This document shows positions 23,664 to 33,708 of a DNA stretch of 49,002 bases, piece after piece (the first letter of the stretch is position 1; each line of letters starts with the position of its first letter). Both the position numbers and the translations under genes were made by a program. The stretch is from Prevotellaceae bacterium. Its GTDB lineage: Bacteria > Bacteroidota > Bacteroidia > Bacteroidales > Bacteroidaceae. The notes below the pieces were generated by a model. That model was not told the DNA's origin and ran no database searches. It saw only the letters and a list, made by a program, of their open reading frames with translations. The stretch covers positions 1-49,002 of the forward strand of contig JAQXTH010000011.1 in the NCBI GenBank assembly GCA_029219385.1. Reading direction: 5' to 3'.

Positions 23664-26525
23664 ATGGTGAAGAGGTTGTTATTATTGCTTGCCCTGTTTG
23701 CTTCGGTTTTGGCCGAGGCAGGTGGTTTTGTGGGTGTTGATGGCACAAGGCTGGTGCTCGACGGAAAGCCATACAGGTTTATTGGCACGAATTTTTGGTA
23801 TGGTCCAATTTTGGGCTCGGTTGGCGAAGGTGGCAATCGCGAGAGGCTTGGGCGTGAACTTGATTCGCTGAAGTCTATGGGCGTGTGTAATCTGAGAGTG
23901 CTCGTGGGCAGCGATGGGAGCAGAGGAGATAAGACCAAGGCTTCGCCCACACTTCAAATTGCGCCCGGAGTTTACAATGATACCATTCTCGACGGCCTTG
24001 ACTATTTCATGGCAGAATTGCAGCAGCGTGGAATGCACGCGGTGCTTTATCTCAACAACTCGTGGGAGTGGAGTGGCGGATATGGCTATTATCTGGAGGA
24101 GGCTCAAAAAGTATCGGGCGTAAGTCCTGCCAACGTTGTGAAGAGTCCGTTGAGCAACGAGGTCTCTTGGCAGGATTATTGCGACTACTACAGTCGTTTC
24201 TCTACCGACCCTAAGGCGCAGAAGTTGTTTCTCGATTATGTGCGTTTCATTGTGGGACGCACCAACCGCTATACCCACAAGAAATATTCTGACGACCCCT
24301 CGATTTTCTCTTGGCAGATAGGTAATGAGCCACGTGCTTTCTCAAAAGCAGCCAAGGAGGGCTTTGAATGTTGGATTAAGGAGGCGGCTTCGCTTATTCG
24401 CTCGCTTGATAAGAATCACCTCATCAGCATAGGCACAGAGGGTATTGTGGGCTGTGAGGGCGATGTTGCGCTATACGAAAGATTGTCGGCTTGTTCGGAT
24501 ATAGACGTTCTCAACTTGCATTTGTGGCCCTCAAACTGGGGCTGGTCTTCAAAAGAAGTTGTAGAAGGCGATTTGGAGAAGGGTATAGTGAAGTCTTTAG
24601 AATATATAAACCGCCATGTTGCTGTGGCGGAGAGGTTGGGCAAACCACTCGTGCTTGAAGAGTTTGGTTTTCCGCGCGATAGAGGGTCAAAAACGCCCGG
24701 CAGCAGTGTGGTTGCGCGCGATAAGTTCTATAAATTTGTCTTTGAAGAATTTCTGAAGGGTGTCAAGGAAAACTCTCCGCTCGTGGGGGTGAATTTCTGG
24801 GGTTGGGCAGGTTGTGCCATACCAAGACACGACAGTTGGCAACCGGGTGATGACTATACTTCAGACCCTGCCCATGAACCTCAAGGGCTTTATTCTGTTT
24901 TCGGTGCAGACACAACAACCGTGAGACTGATAAGACAATATACTGCCAAACTTGCCACACTCGATGACTACAAAGTGTCTTGGCGAGGGGTGATGATAGA
25001 CGTAAGTCGTCATTTTTTGCCTATAAATTATTTATACAAGGAGATAGATGCCTTGTCGCGCTTTGGGCTCAACCGTCTACATCTTCATCTCACCGATGCT
25101 GCCGGTTGGCGCATGGAGATAAAGTCGCGCCCACGTCTCACCGAGGTTGGTGCATGGCGCACCCACAAGACGTGGAGCGAGTGGTGGCAGGGCGACCGTG
25201 GATATTCTGATTCTTCTGTTGGTTTTGGTGGTTATTATACGCAAGATGAGTTGCGCCACCTTGTGGTCTATGCTGCATTGCGGGGCATTGAGATAGTGCC
25301 CGAGATTGAGTTTCCGGCTCATTCCGAAGAGGTGGTGGCGGCATATCCCGAAGTGGGAAACAGCAGGGCGGAATTGGACATGAGCAATCCTGCCACATAT
25401 AGATTGATGAGAGATGTCTTGGAAGAAGTGGCCGATGTCTTTCCCTCGCGCTATATTCATGTGGGTGGCGACGAGGCTGCCACTCAACACGACTTGCAAC
25501 CCGAGGGAATGCGTCGCATGAAGCAGATTGTCGACTCTTTGGGGCGCGAGATGATTGTTTGGGACGAGGCTCTGACCGACAACCCTTGCGACTCCGACAT
25601 GGTGATAATGGTGTGGCGCGATGTGTCAACAGCCCTCAAGGCAGCCCGATTGGGACACAAGGTGATACTTTGCCCTGGAAAGTATTGCTACCTCGACAAG
25701 GCCCAAGATGCTCCGCTCACCCAGCCCCGTGCTGCGGGAGGATATTTGCCTCTCGATAGTGTTTATGGCTTGCCCAATCCGCTTGACGACACATCGTTGG
25801 GCGACAGGTTGCTCGGAGTGCAGGCTAACGTGTGGACAGAACACATAGATAATCCTAATTATCTTGAATATATGTTGTGGCCGCGTGCCTTTGCCATTGC
25901 TGAGTTGGGGCGCGAGGGATTGACACAAAAGCGCGATTATGGAGCGTTTCGGCAGCGTGCTCTCAAGGCAGTGGATTGTCTTCACAAGGAGTTTTCTATA
26001 AATGCCTTTGACCTTTCACGCGAGATTGGCGAAAGGAATAACACGGTTTCCGTGGTTGAGGGTGAGACGCTTGCCGAGACAGACGAAAAGGTTTGTGTGA
26101 CATACAACACCACTCCCCACAGAGCATATCCCGGTTCGGGAGACCGTTGTCTGGTCGATGGCTTCTTGGGAGGTTGGAACAATAACGATGGACGTTGGCA
26201 AGGCTTTATAGGCCGGGGTGGTATGGACGTTACTCTTGACCTTGGCTGTCGGCAGAATATCGGGTCGATTTCGGGAGATTTCTTGCAGAGTTGCGGTCCT
26301 GAGATTTTCTTTCCTTATAAGATACAGATAGAGGTGAGCGACAATGGCGAGGATTTTTGTCTGCTTTACGAAAAAGAATACAAAGATATTTATGCTGTTG
26401 AATTTGAGGACTACCGACAGCTGGGTTGGCGTGGCGAGGCAGAGGCGCGCTATGTGCGTATGAAAGCCTTGCCGGGGGCGAGACAAGGCTGGGTGTTTTG
26501 CAGTGAGATAATAGTGACGAAATAA
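23664..26525 (+). CDS. secreted GH5 (mannanase-like) - GH20 (beta-hexosaminidase) - discoidin-like fusion
   Basis: A 953-aa trimodular glycosidase with a signal peptide (residues 1-19). Residues 21-430 are a GH5 domain of the beta-mannanase/mannosidase type: FIGTNFWYGPILG, WQIGNEPR (acid/base E222) and PLVLEEFGF (nucleophile about E333). Residues 438-770 are GH20: WRGVMIDVSRHFLP, RLHLHLTD, HVGGDE (catalytic D603-E604), VWRD and NVWTEHI. Residues 825-953 resemble an F5/8 type C/CBM32-like sandwich. GH20 cleaves terminal GlcNAc/GalNAc; GH5 cleaves beta-mannosidic bonds. With the GH125 gene 14 bp downstream, action on the Man-GlcNAc core of N-glycans is inferred; plant or yeast mannan is the alternative. 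ATG 23664 is chosen because it begins the signal peptide. Confidence 0.9.
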   Translation: MVKRLLLLLALFASVLAEAGGFVGVDGTRLVLDGKPYRFIGTNFWYGPILGSVGEGGNRERLGRELDSLKSMGVCNLRVLVGSDGSRGDKTKASPTLQIAPGVYNDTILDGLDYFMAELQQRGMHAVLYLNNSWEWSGGYGYYLEEAQKVSGVSPANVVKSPLSNEVSWQDYCDYYSRFSTDPKAQKLFLDYVRFIVGRTNRYTHKKYSDDPSIFSWQIGNEPRAFSKAAKEGFECWIKEAASLIRSLDKNHLISIGTEGIVGCEGDVALYERLSACSDIDVLNLHLWPSNWGWSSKEVVEGDLEKGIVKSLEYINRHVAVAERLGKPLVLEEFGFPRDRGSKTPGSSVVARDKFYKFVFEEFLKGVKENSPLVGVNFWGWAGCAIPRHDSWQPGDDYTSDPAHEPQGLYSVFGADTTTVRLIRQYTAKLATLDDYKVSWRGVMIDVSRHFLPINYLYKEIDALSRFGLNRLHLHLTDAAGWRMEIKSRPRLTEVGAWRTHKTWSEWWQGDRGYSDSSVGFGGYYTQDELRHLVVYAALRGIEIVPEIEFPAHSEEVVAAYPEVGNSRAELDMSNPATYRLMRDVLEEVADVFPSRYIHVGGDEAATQHDLQPEGMRRMKQIVDSLGREMIVWDEALTDNPCDSDMVIMVWRDVSTALKAARLGHKVILCPGKYCYLDKAQDAPLTQPRAAGGYLPLDSVYGLPNPLDDTSLGDRLLGVQANVWTEHIDNPNYLEYMLWPRAFAIAELGREGLTQKRDYGAFRQRALKAVDCLHKEFSINAFDLSREIGERNNTVSVVEGETLAETDEKVCVTYNTTPHRAYPGSGDRCLVDGFLGGWNNNDGRWQGFIGRGGMDVTLDLGCRQNIGSISGDFLQSCGPEIFFPYKIQIEVSDNGEDFCLLYEKEYKDIYAVEFEDYRQLGWRGEAEARYVRMKALPGARQGWVFCSEIIVTK

Positions 26526-26539
26526 AAAATGAGATAGAG

Positions 26540-27970
26540 ATGAAGAGAAGTGTATTTCTTTTATTGTGTTTTTTTGTCGTGTCGTTGTGTCATGGCGAGG
26601 AAGTTGGCAAAGGAGTTCCCGGAGTTTTGAAAAACAATAATCGCCCACCGTTGGGTGAGCGAAATTTTCGGTCGGAAGCAGTGGAGAAAAAAATAGAAGA
26701 GGTTGTTACGCTGTTGAAAAACGAGCGTCTTGCCCTGCTATTTGTGAATTGTTTTCCCAACACGCTCGACACCACTGTGGAGTTTGAGGAAGATGCCGAG
26801 GGTAATCCCGACACATTTGTATATACGGGCGACATTCATGCCATGTGGCTCAGAGATAGTGGAGCACAAGTGTTTCCTTATGTCTCTCTTGCCCGCAACG
26901 ATCAACGATTGCGCAAACTGTTGGCAGGAGTGATTTTGAGACAGTTTAAGTGTATAAACTGCGACCCCTATGCCAATGCTTTTAATAAAACTCCCAAGCC
27001 CGACGGCGAATGGATGAAGGACACAGGAATGCATCCCGAGCTTCACGAGCGCAAATATGAGATAGACTCAAATTGTTACCCCATTCGCTTGGCTCACGAA
27101 TATTGGAAGCAGACGGGCGACACCTCTGTTTTTGGCGACTTGTGGATAGAGGCAGTAAAGAAGATTTTGGCGGTGTGGCGCGAGCAACAGCGCAAGGAGG
27201 GACTTGGCAGTTATCGTTTTCTGCGCACCACAAATTGGGCCACCGATTGCATGGTGCTGGGAGGATATGGCTCCCCTGTGAAACCATGTGGTTTGATAGC
27301 ATCGGGATTTCGTCCGAGTGATGATGCCACGATGTTTCTCTTTTTGGTGCCAAGCAATTTTATGGCCGTGGGAAGTCTGAGAAAGGCAGCGGAGATATTG
27401 TCAAAGGTCAATGGTCGTGAGGATTTGGCGATGCAGTGTCGCGACTTGGCGCGCGAGGTGGAAGAAGCTCTTCGCAAACATGCTGTTTATGATCACCCGA
27501 AATATGGCAGGATTTATGCCTACGAGGTTGATGGCTTTGGCAATCATTTGTTGATGGACGATGCCAACGTGCCGAGTTTGCTTTCATTGCCATATTTGGG
27601 CGAGGTGGATGTCAACGACACGGTTTACCAAAACACTCGCCGTTTTGTGTTGAGCGAAGACAATCCTTACTTTTTCAGTGGCAGAGCCGGTTGTGGAATA
27701 GGTGGCCCCCATATAGGCTATGATTATGTTTGGCCGATGAGCATAATAATGAGGGCTTTCACAAGCCACGATGATGAAGAAATCAAGCAGTGTCTCCAAA
27801 TGTTGCTCAACACAGATGCCGGCAAAGGCTTCATGCACGAGTCTTTCCATAAGGATAATGCCGACAAATTCACCCGCTCATGGTTTGCGTGGGCCAACAC
27901 CTTGTTTGGCGAGTTGGTTATCACACTGATAGATCGCGGCAAACTCGACCTGCTCAACAGTGTGGAGTAG
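26540..27970 (+). CDS. GH125 exo-alpha-1,6-mannosidase, secreted
   Basis: A 476-aa member of GH125 (former DUF1237), metal-independent enzymes that remove terminal alpha-1,6-mannose from N-glycan-type oligosaccharides. Visible blocks include GDIHAMWLRDSGAQVFPY, KYEIDSNCYPIRLAHEYW, GLIASGFRPSDDATMFLFLVPSNFM, MDDANVPSLLSLPYLG, IGGPHIGYDYVWPMSIIMRA and SFHKDNADKFTRSWFAWANTLFGEL. A signal peptide covers about the first 19 residues (LLLCFFVVSLCHG), so the protein is exported. It lies 14 bp after the GH5-GH20 gene and is certainly in the same transcript. Confidence 0.93.
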   Translation: MKRSVFLLLCFFVVSLCHGEEVGKGVPGVLKNNNRPPLGERNFRSEAVEKKIEEVVTLLKNERLALLFVNCFPNTLDTTVEFEEDAEGNPDTFVYTGDIHAMWLRDSGAQVFPYVSLARNDQRLRKLLAGVILRQFKCINCDPYANAFNKTPKPDGEWMKDTGMHPELHERKYEIDSNCYPIRLAHEYWKQTGDTSVFGDLWIEAVKKILAVWREQQRKEGLGSYRFLRTTNWATDCMVLGGYGSPVKPCGLIASGFRPSDDATMFLFLVPSNFMAVGSLRKAAEILSKVNGREDLAMQCRDLAREVEEALRKHAVYDHPKYGRIYAYEVDGFGNHLLMDDANVPSLLSLPYLGEVDVNDTVYQNTRRFVLSEDNPYFFSGRAGCGIGGPHIGYDYVWPMSIIMRAFTSHDDEEIKQCLQMLLNTDAGKGFMHESFHKDNADKFTRSWFAWANTLFGELVITLIDRGKLDLLNSVE

Positions 27971-28002
27971 GGGGAGAGGGGAGAAAAAGAAAAGAAAAAT
28001 AT

Positions 28003-28045
28003 CACGGTGCTATTCCGGAATTATGCGGAATAGCACCGTGTTTTT
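28003..28045. terminator. bidirectional intrinsic terminator
   Basis: A 15-bp perfect stem (28003-28017 with 28026-28040, CACGGTGCTATTCCG) and an 8-nt loop, with T runs on both strands. It separates the GH125 gene from the convergent phosphatase gene. Confidence 0.8.
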
Positions 28046-28100
28046 GTATGTGATAGATTTGTCTCTGCCAAGTATGACTAATTTAGTTTGTGTGTTTCTA

Positions 28101-28898
28101 TTAGTTCTGACTATTAGATTTATTAGATTTATAGTTGCTTGTTACGATCTTGAGCAGTTGATTGTAATTGGAGATGTTGTTGGCAGCGATAACTCCCGTT
28201 GCTTGTGTGAGGCTTAGTGGGTCTCCGTTGGCGGAGGAGATTGTTCCTCCGGCTTCGGTTACGATCAATGAGGCAGCGGCATAATCCCATGGGCCGAGTT
28301 TGTGTTCGAAATATAGTTCACACCTACCCATTGCCAGATAGCAGAGTTCGGGTGCACAGGCTCCGAAACGGCGTATATCGTTGCATTTGTTGAACGCCTC
28401 CAAAATAATTTTTGAACAGACTTCTGAATGTTCTTTATAATAAACGGGGAGGGCTGTGCATAGAATGGCATTGTTGAATGTGCGGTCGGAAACATATATT
28501 CTTTCGCCGTTTAAATATGCTCCTTTGTTCTTCTCTGCATGGAAAAGTTCATTGGTACGAGGAATATAAACGATTCCCATTTCCATTTCGTCGTGGTGTT
28601 TTAACCCTACACATATTGCACACTGGTTGAAGCCGCGACTATAGTTTGCAGTGCCATCAATAGGATCGATAATCCAGGTGTATTCGTGTTTGATGTCGTT
28701 TATGTCTTTTTCCTCGCAGAGAAATCCAGACTTCGGCATTATCTCGGATAATTTGTTGCACAGAAAATTTTGTACAGCGAGGTCAGAGGTCGTCACGATG
28801 TTTTCGCACCCTCTTTTTTGCATTATTTCAAATTCGTCTACGGTCATCAGGTTTGAGGCGTCGCGAACTATATTTGTCAGTTGTTTGATTGTGATCAT
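28101..28898 (-). CDS. inositol monophosphatase family protein (CysQ/SuhB-like)
   Basis: A 265-aa Mg-dependent phosphomonoesterase of the IMPase/FBPase superfamily. Metal-binding motifs are visible: CEEK (about 61-64), WIIDPIDGTANYSRG (D78, D81) and GPWDYAAASLIVTEAGG near residue 215. Substrates in the family include inositol phosphates, 3'-phosphoadenosine-5'-phosphate and fructose-1,6-bisphosphate; which one applies cannot be told. A degenerate promoter lies inside the decayed gene fragment just upstream (28924-28954). Confidence 0.88.
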   Translation of the reverse strand: MITIKQLTNIVRDASNLMTVDEFEIMQKRGCENIVTTSDLAVQNFLCNKLSEIMPKSGFLCEEKDINDIKHEYTWIIDPIDGTANYSRGFNQCAICVGLKHHDEMEMGIVYIPRTNELFHAEKNKGAYLNGERIYVSDRTFNNAILCTALPVYYKEHSEVCSKIILEAFNKCNDIRRFGACAPELCYLAMGRCELYFEHKLGPWDYAAASLIVTEAGGTISSANGDPLSLTQATGVIAANNISNYNQLLKIVTSNYKSNKSNSQN

Positions 28899-28923
28899 TG
28901 TGTTATGTATTATGGCTTTTTCT

Positions 28924-28954
28924 GAAATTTAGATAGATTGTATTCCGTCAGAAA
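28924..28954 (-). promoter_or_regulatory. possible promoter of the phosphatase gene
   Basis: On the minus strand TTTC (28951-28954), 19 bases and TAAATTTC (28924-28931). Each box has one mismatch to consensus. It overlaps the end of the helicase fragment. Confidence 0.35.
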
Positions 28955-29066
28955 GGTTTACTCGGGTAAATTGTCGACCCCGACGAGCAGGCATGACCTC
29001 AATAACAGTGCCATGTTTTTCAGAATTAGCTGTGATGACCTTGTTGCCTATAGTATATTTACTCAT
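28929..29066 (-). pseudogene. N-terminal fragment of a SNF2/DEAD-type helicase (defence-type), truncated
   Basis: A 45-codon frame, MSKYTIGNKVITAN...GTVIEVMPARRGRQFTRVNLSDG, resembles the first residues of large SNF2-type helicases found in phage-defence clusters of Bacteroidota. These start with a small beta domain and continue with a walker-containing core of about 900 aa. The frame stops after DGIQSI, and nothing of the helicase core follows. It begins 22 bp after the end of the ATP-binding-protein fragment, the spacing of neighbouring operon genes. The family match is by eye from a short stretch. Confidence 0.5.
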
Positions 29067-29088
29067 GGTGTCTCTCTTGTTTTTTATA

Positions 29089-29640
29089 TCACTTTAATTT
29101 ATTTTCTATTCTATTCTTCTTCCATTCTTTTGCCAAATCAGTTAGGTGGTACTTTTGTTTAGGATGGTTCGGCTGACTGGGATATTGTCGTTCTATTGCG
29201 CCGTCAGCCAATGCAGGTTGAATATAATTTTTCCTAAATTTTCTTACGTCACTTAGTCCAAACATACTGATCAGTTCTTTAACTGAGTAGAATGACTCTT
29301 CCATTTTGTCGATCAATAATTTAACTTGCGATGAACTGGTTGCCAACTGGTTGCTAACTGGTTGCCAACTGGTTGCCAATCTATTTCCATGTTGAGAAGT
29401 GTTTGGATCGCACTTGGGGCGTTTGAACGTTACTGTCACAAAGCCACCATCCCATCTCCAAGCGGGTTCTTCCACACCCTGCTCACGACAGGCATCCATG
29501 ATGCGCTTGGCTCCGCTGCCCCAACTTTCAAGATATGTTGATTTATAAAGGGTTTCGGCAATCTTCAGATTGTACGGATATGATTCGTGAGGTTCTTTAA
29601 TTGACTCCGGGGTGATTGAAGCGGAATAGATAGCAGAAAA
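29089..29640 (-). pseudogene. C-terminal fragment of an AlbA_2/HATPase_c_4 (RecG-like) ATP-binding protein, 5'-truncated
   Basis: The frame opens directly after the SDR stop codon (29641-29643) with no start and reads TPESIKEPHESYPYN, then IAETLYKSTYLESWGSGAKRIMDACREQGVEEPAW and GGFVTVTFKRP. This is the HATPase_c_4 C-terminal part of proteins with an N-terminal AlbA_2 (Schlafen-like) domain. A C-terminal winged-helix-like segment (FYSVKELISMFGLSDVRKFRKNY) follows. The AlbA_2 half and start are missing. ATG at 29499 could give a 136-aa peptide but lies inside the conserved domain. An 11-bp tandem repeat interrupts the middle. Confidence 0.7.
29334..29377. repeat. four tandem copies of an 11-bp unit (AACTGGTTGCC)
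   Basis: Copies at 29334, 29345, 29356 and 29367 are perfect except for one T in the second. They lie inside the ATP-binding-protein fragment. Because 11 is not a multiple of 3, gain or loss of a copy would shift the frame. Confidence 0.9.
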
Positions 29641-30381
29641 CTATTTAATCCTTAGTTTAATCCAAATGGGTCGTGGAATCATTTGCCAGAAGAATACCAC
29701 AATGCGGTAGAGCCAATTGATGGTGATGACGCTTTTGCGGTGGCTGAGTGCTGACACTATGTCACGAGCGACTCTTTTGACATCAAGTTGCATGGGAAAA
29801 TTGCTGCCTTCAATCAATGGTGTTCTGACAAAACCGGGGCGAATGTCTGAAATGTGTATGTTGCGTATCCTTTTTATGCTTGTCAGTTGACAGAGACTTT
29901 CCAAATAGTGACTTGTAAATCGTTTAGATGAGGAATAGGCAGGCGAGGCTCCAAGGCCTTTTGTGCGTGCGATAGAACTGACAACGGCAATACGGCCATC
30001 AATTTCTTTGTGTTGCTCAAAATATCTGAAGACTTCGCCAACGAGTCTTGCCATTCCGAGGCAGTTCGTTTCTATTGTTTTTAGTTCTTTTTCTTCGTCA
30101 AGAGTTGTGTTTTGGTAACCAATGCCGGAACTATGAAAATAGAGGTCTACCTTTTTTAATTTATTGATAAGTCTGTGGAGAGCATCGGTGGCATGGGGTG
30201 TGGTGACATCTATCACTTCGTATGCAACTATGCCTTCTGTCTCTCTGACCATTTGGGATAGAATTTCTTCTCGCCGACCAGCCACACCGACTTTCCAACC
30301 GCGCAGTGCAAGTAGCAGTGCCACTTCGTGACCAATGCCCGAGGTGGCACCCATTATGATTGCGGACTTTTCTTCTTTCAT
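29641..30381 (-). CDS. short-chain dehydrogenase/reductase (SDR)
   Basis: A 246-aa Rossmann-fold NAD(P)-dependent oxidoreductase. The cofactor loop GATSGIG is at 11-17, AGRR follows the second strand (NADP preference likely), and the active site has S135/S136, Y149 and K153 in AYSSSK. The C-terminus is hydrophobic and basic (WLYRIVVFFWQMIPRPIWIKL), suggesting membrane association. The flavodoxin-like gene lies 32 bp upstream in the same direction, so the two may form an operon. The substrate is unknown. Its stop codon directly abuts the in-frame decayed ATP-binding-protein fragment. Confidence 0.9.
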   Translation of the reverse strand: MKEEKSAIIMGATSGIGHEVALLLALRGWKVGVAGRREEILSQMVRETEGIVAYEVIDVTTPHATDALHRLINKLKKVDLYFHSSGIGYQNTTLDEEKELKTIETNCLGMARLVGEVFRYFEQHKEIDGRIAVVSSIARTKGLGASPAYSSSKRFTSHYLESLCQLTSIKRIRNIHISDIRPGFVRTPLIEGSNFPMQLDVKRVARDIVSALSHRKSVITINWLYRIVVFFWQMIPRPIWIKLRIK

Positions 30382-30413
30382 TATTGATGTGTGAGTTTGT
30401 TTTGTGTTTTGGC

Positions 30414-30950
30414 TTACAGAGATTTTCCCAAATCAAAAGCCTGTTTGAGCGCGTCGGTGTTTTTGATGTCACCTTTGGCCGCAACGCCCCTCACAAAGAC
30501 GTGACCCATGTCTTCTATCTTGAAATAGTTGAGGCAGAGTTTGTATTCTGTCATAATGGCATCAAACAACTCGGGCAGTGTGGCGGCACCAACGAGAAGC
30601 AGGGCGGCTTTATCGATGTGGAAAGTATCGCGTATTGGGTTGTGGCAACGGTCGATGATGGCTTTGAGTTGTGCACTTATGCCATAGAAATATATTGGCG
30701 AGGCGATGACCAGCATGTCGGCATTTGCCAGTTTTGCATATATTTCTGCCATATCGTCGTGTTGCACACACAACATGTCTTTGTTTTTGAAACAAGCGTT
30801 GCACCCCTTGCAAGGATTAACATTTACATCGTCCACAGAAATAAATTCAATCTTGTGGCCATTTTCCTCTGCTCCTTTTGCAAAGGATTGTGCAAGCAAT
30901 TGTGTGTTGCCGTTGTGGCGGGGGCTGCCGTTAAGTATCAGTATGTTCAT
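30414..30950 (-). CDS. flavodoxin-fold NADPH-dependent FMN reductase family protein
   Basis: A 178-aa flavoprotein. The N-terminal FMN-phosphate loop is LILNGSPRHNGNTQLLAQSF (residues 4-23), followed by CKGCNACFK, a cysteine pair usual in the iron-sulfur-flavoprotein-like subgroup, and ADMLVIASPIYFYGISAQLKAIIDR, the second flavin loop. Members reduce FMN, quinones or other acceptors with NAD(P)H. The exact role is unknown. Its ATG is only 24 bp past the terminator of the rubrerythrin gene. Confidence 0.85.
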   Translation of the reverse strand: MNILILNGSPRHNGNTQLLAQSFAKGAEENGHKIEFISVDDVNVNPCKGCNACFKNKDMLCVQHDDMAEIYAKLANADMLVIASPIYFYGISAQLKAIIDRCHNPIRDTFHIDKAALLLVGAATLPELFDAIMTEYKLCLNYFKIEDMGHVFVRGVAAKGDIKNTDALKQAFDLGKSL

Positions 30951-30974
30951 TTTGTGTGTTTGCTTAGTTTGAAT

Positions 30975-31015
30975 AAGAAAAAGACTATACCCGGTATGGG
31001 CATAGTCTTTTTCTT
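30975..31015 (-). terminator. intrinsic terminator after the rubrerythrin gene
   Basis: A 14-bp stem (30975-30988 with 31002-31015) contains A/T tracts on both arms and an inner CCC/GGG. It lies 17 bp beyond the rubrerythrin stop and would work in both directions. Confidence 0.75.
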
Positions 31016-31031
31016 GTTTATCTGAATGATA

Positions 31032-31577
31032 TTATTTGAAATAGCGCTTCAGAAGTCCGGCGAAACCACCACCGTGGCGAGCTTCGTCTTTTGCCATTTC
31101 GTGAACAGTGTCGTGAATGGCGTCAAGGTTAAGTTCTTTAGCACGTTTGGCAATGCGGAATTTGTCTTCGCAAGCACCTGCCTCGGCAGCAGCGCGCTTT
31201 TCGAGGTTGGTCTTGGTGTCCCAAACCACGTCGCCGAGGAGCTCGGCAAACTTGCTGGCGTGTTCAGCCTCTTCCCATGCGTAACGTTTGAAAGCTTCGG
31301 CAATTTCGGGATAGCCTTCGCGGTCTGCCTGACGAGACATGGCGAGATACATACCTACCTCGGTGCATTCTCCGTTGAAGTGAGCGTTGAGGTCGGCAAT
31401 CATTTGCTCGTCGCAACCTTTGGCAACGCCGATTTCGTGTTCTGTGGCAAAAGAAGTTTCGCCTTCTACGAGTTCTTTAAACTTGCTGCCCGGCACTTTA
31501 CATTGGGGACAGAACTCCGGTGGTGTAGGACCTTCGTGTACATAACCACACACTGTGCAAATAAATTTCTTGTTCAT
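31032..31577 (-). CDS. reverse rubrerythrin (rubredoxin-first NADH peroxidase)
   Basis: A 181-aa non-haem diiron protein that reduces hydrogen peroxide in anaerobes. The order is reversed relative to classical rubrerythrin: the rubredoxin domain comes first (C7-x2-C10 and C23-x2-C26), then the four-helix diiron domain with [30 protein letters not shown] and [17 protein letters not shown] (ExxH motifs). It follows groEL by 50 bp on the same strand and ends at a terminator, so cotranscription with the chaperonin genes is possible. No haem or extra domain is seen. Confidence 0.93.
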   Translation of the reverse strand: MNKKFICTVCGYVHEGPTPPEFCPQCKVPGSKFKELVEGETSFATEHEIGVAKGCDEQMIADLNAHFNGECTEVGMYLAMSRQADREGYPEIAEAFKRYAWEEAEHASKFAELLGDVVWDTKTNLEKRAAAEAGACEDKFRIAKRAKELNLDAIHDTVHEMAKDEARHGGGFAGLLKRYFK

Positions 31578-31627
31578 TGTAGTAAATGTTTAGGGGTTAA
31601 TATAAAGTATGGTGGGTTTAAATGTTT

Positions 31628-33271
<1,644 letters not shown>

Positions 33272-33336
33272 TTATGTGGGCTTGTGAGCCCTGTTTTTTG
33301 ATTCTGTTAATTAAAAAGATGTGTTGACTGAAAAAA

Positions 33337-33609
33337 TTATTCTATTACGGCCACAACGTCTGATTGGCGCATGATGAGGTATTTCTCGCCCTCAAATTCA
33401 ATCTCCGTGCCGGCATATTTGCCATAGAGCACCTGGTCGCCTGTTTTGAGAATCATTTCTTCGTCTGACTTGCCCTCGCCAACGGCAACCACTGTGCCTT
33501 GCAGGGGTTTTTCTTTTGCAGTGTCGGGAATGATAATACCGCCGATTGTCTTTTCTTCTGCAGCAGCAGGAGAAATGAGAACTCTGTCTGCTAATGGTTT
33601 AAGTTTCAT
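33337..33609 (-). CDS. groES: co-chaperonin GroES
   Basis: The 10-kDa lid of GroEL, 90 aa, with KPLADRVLI at the start, the mobile loop [19 protein letters not shown] and the [16 protein letters not shown] strand. It is the first gene of groES-groEL. The 5' region holds a TAACTTTG box (33701-33708) and a small CACGC/GCGTG hairpin (33653-33670). No CIRCE element is visible. Confidence 0.97.
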   Translation of the reverse strand: MKLKPLADRVLISPAAAEEKTIGGIIIPDTAKEKPLQGTVVAVGEGKSDEEMILKTGDQVLYGKYAGTEIEFEGEKYLIMRQSDVVAVIE

Positions 33610-33700
33610 AGTTGTTTTATTTTTAATTATTGTTTTTTGTTTGAAAGTTTGTCACGCTTTTTTGTGCGTGTTCACTAATAATACAAAGCAAAATGCGTGC

Positions 33701-33708
33701 CAAAGTTA
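33701..33708 (-). promoter_or_regulatory. predicted -7 box upstream of groES
   Basis: TAACTTTG on the minus strand (exact TAnnTTTG), about 90 bp before the groES ATG and overlapping the end of the preceding gene. No matching -33 box. Confidence 0.35.
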
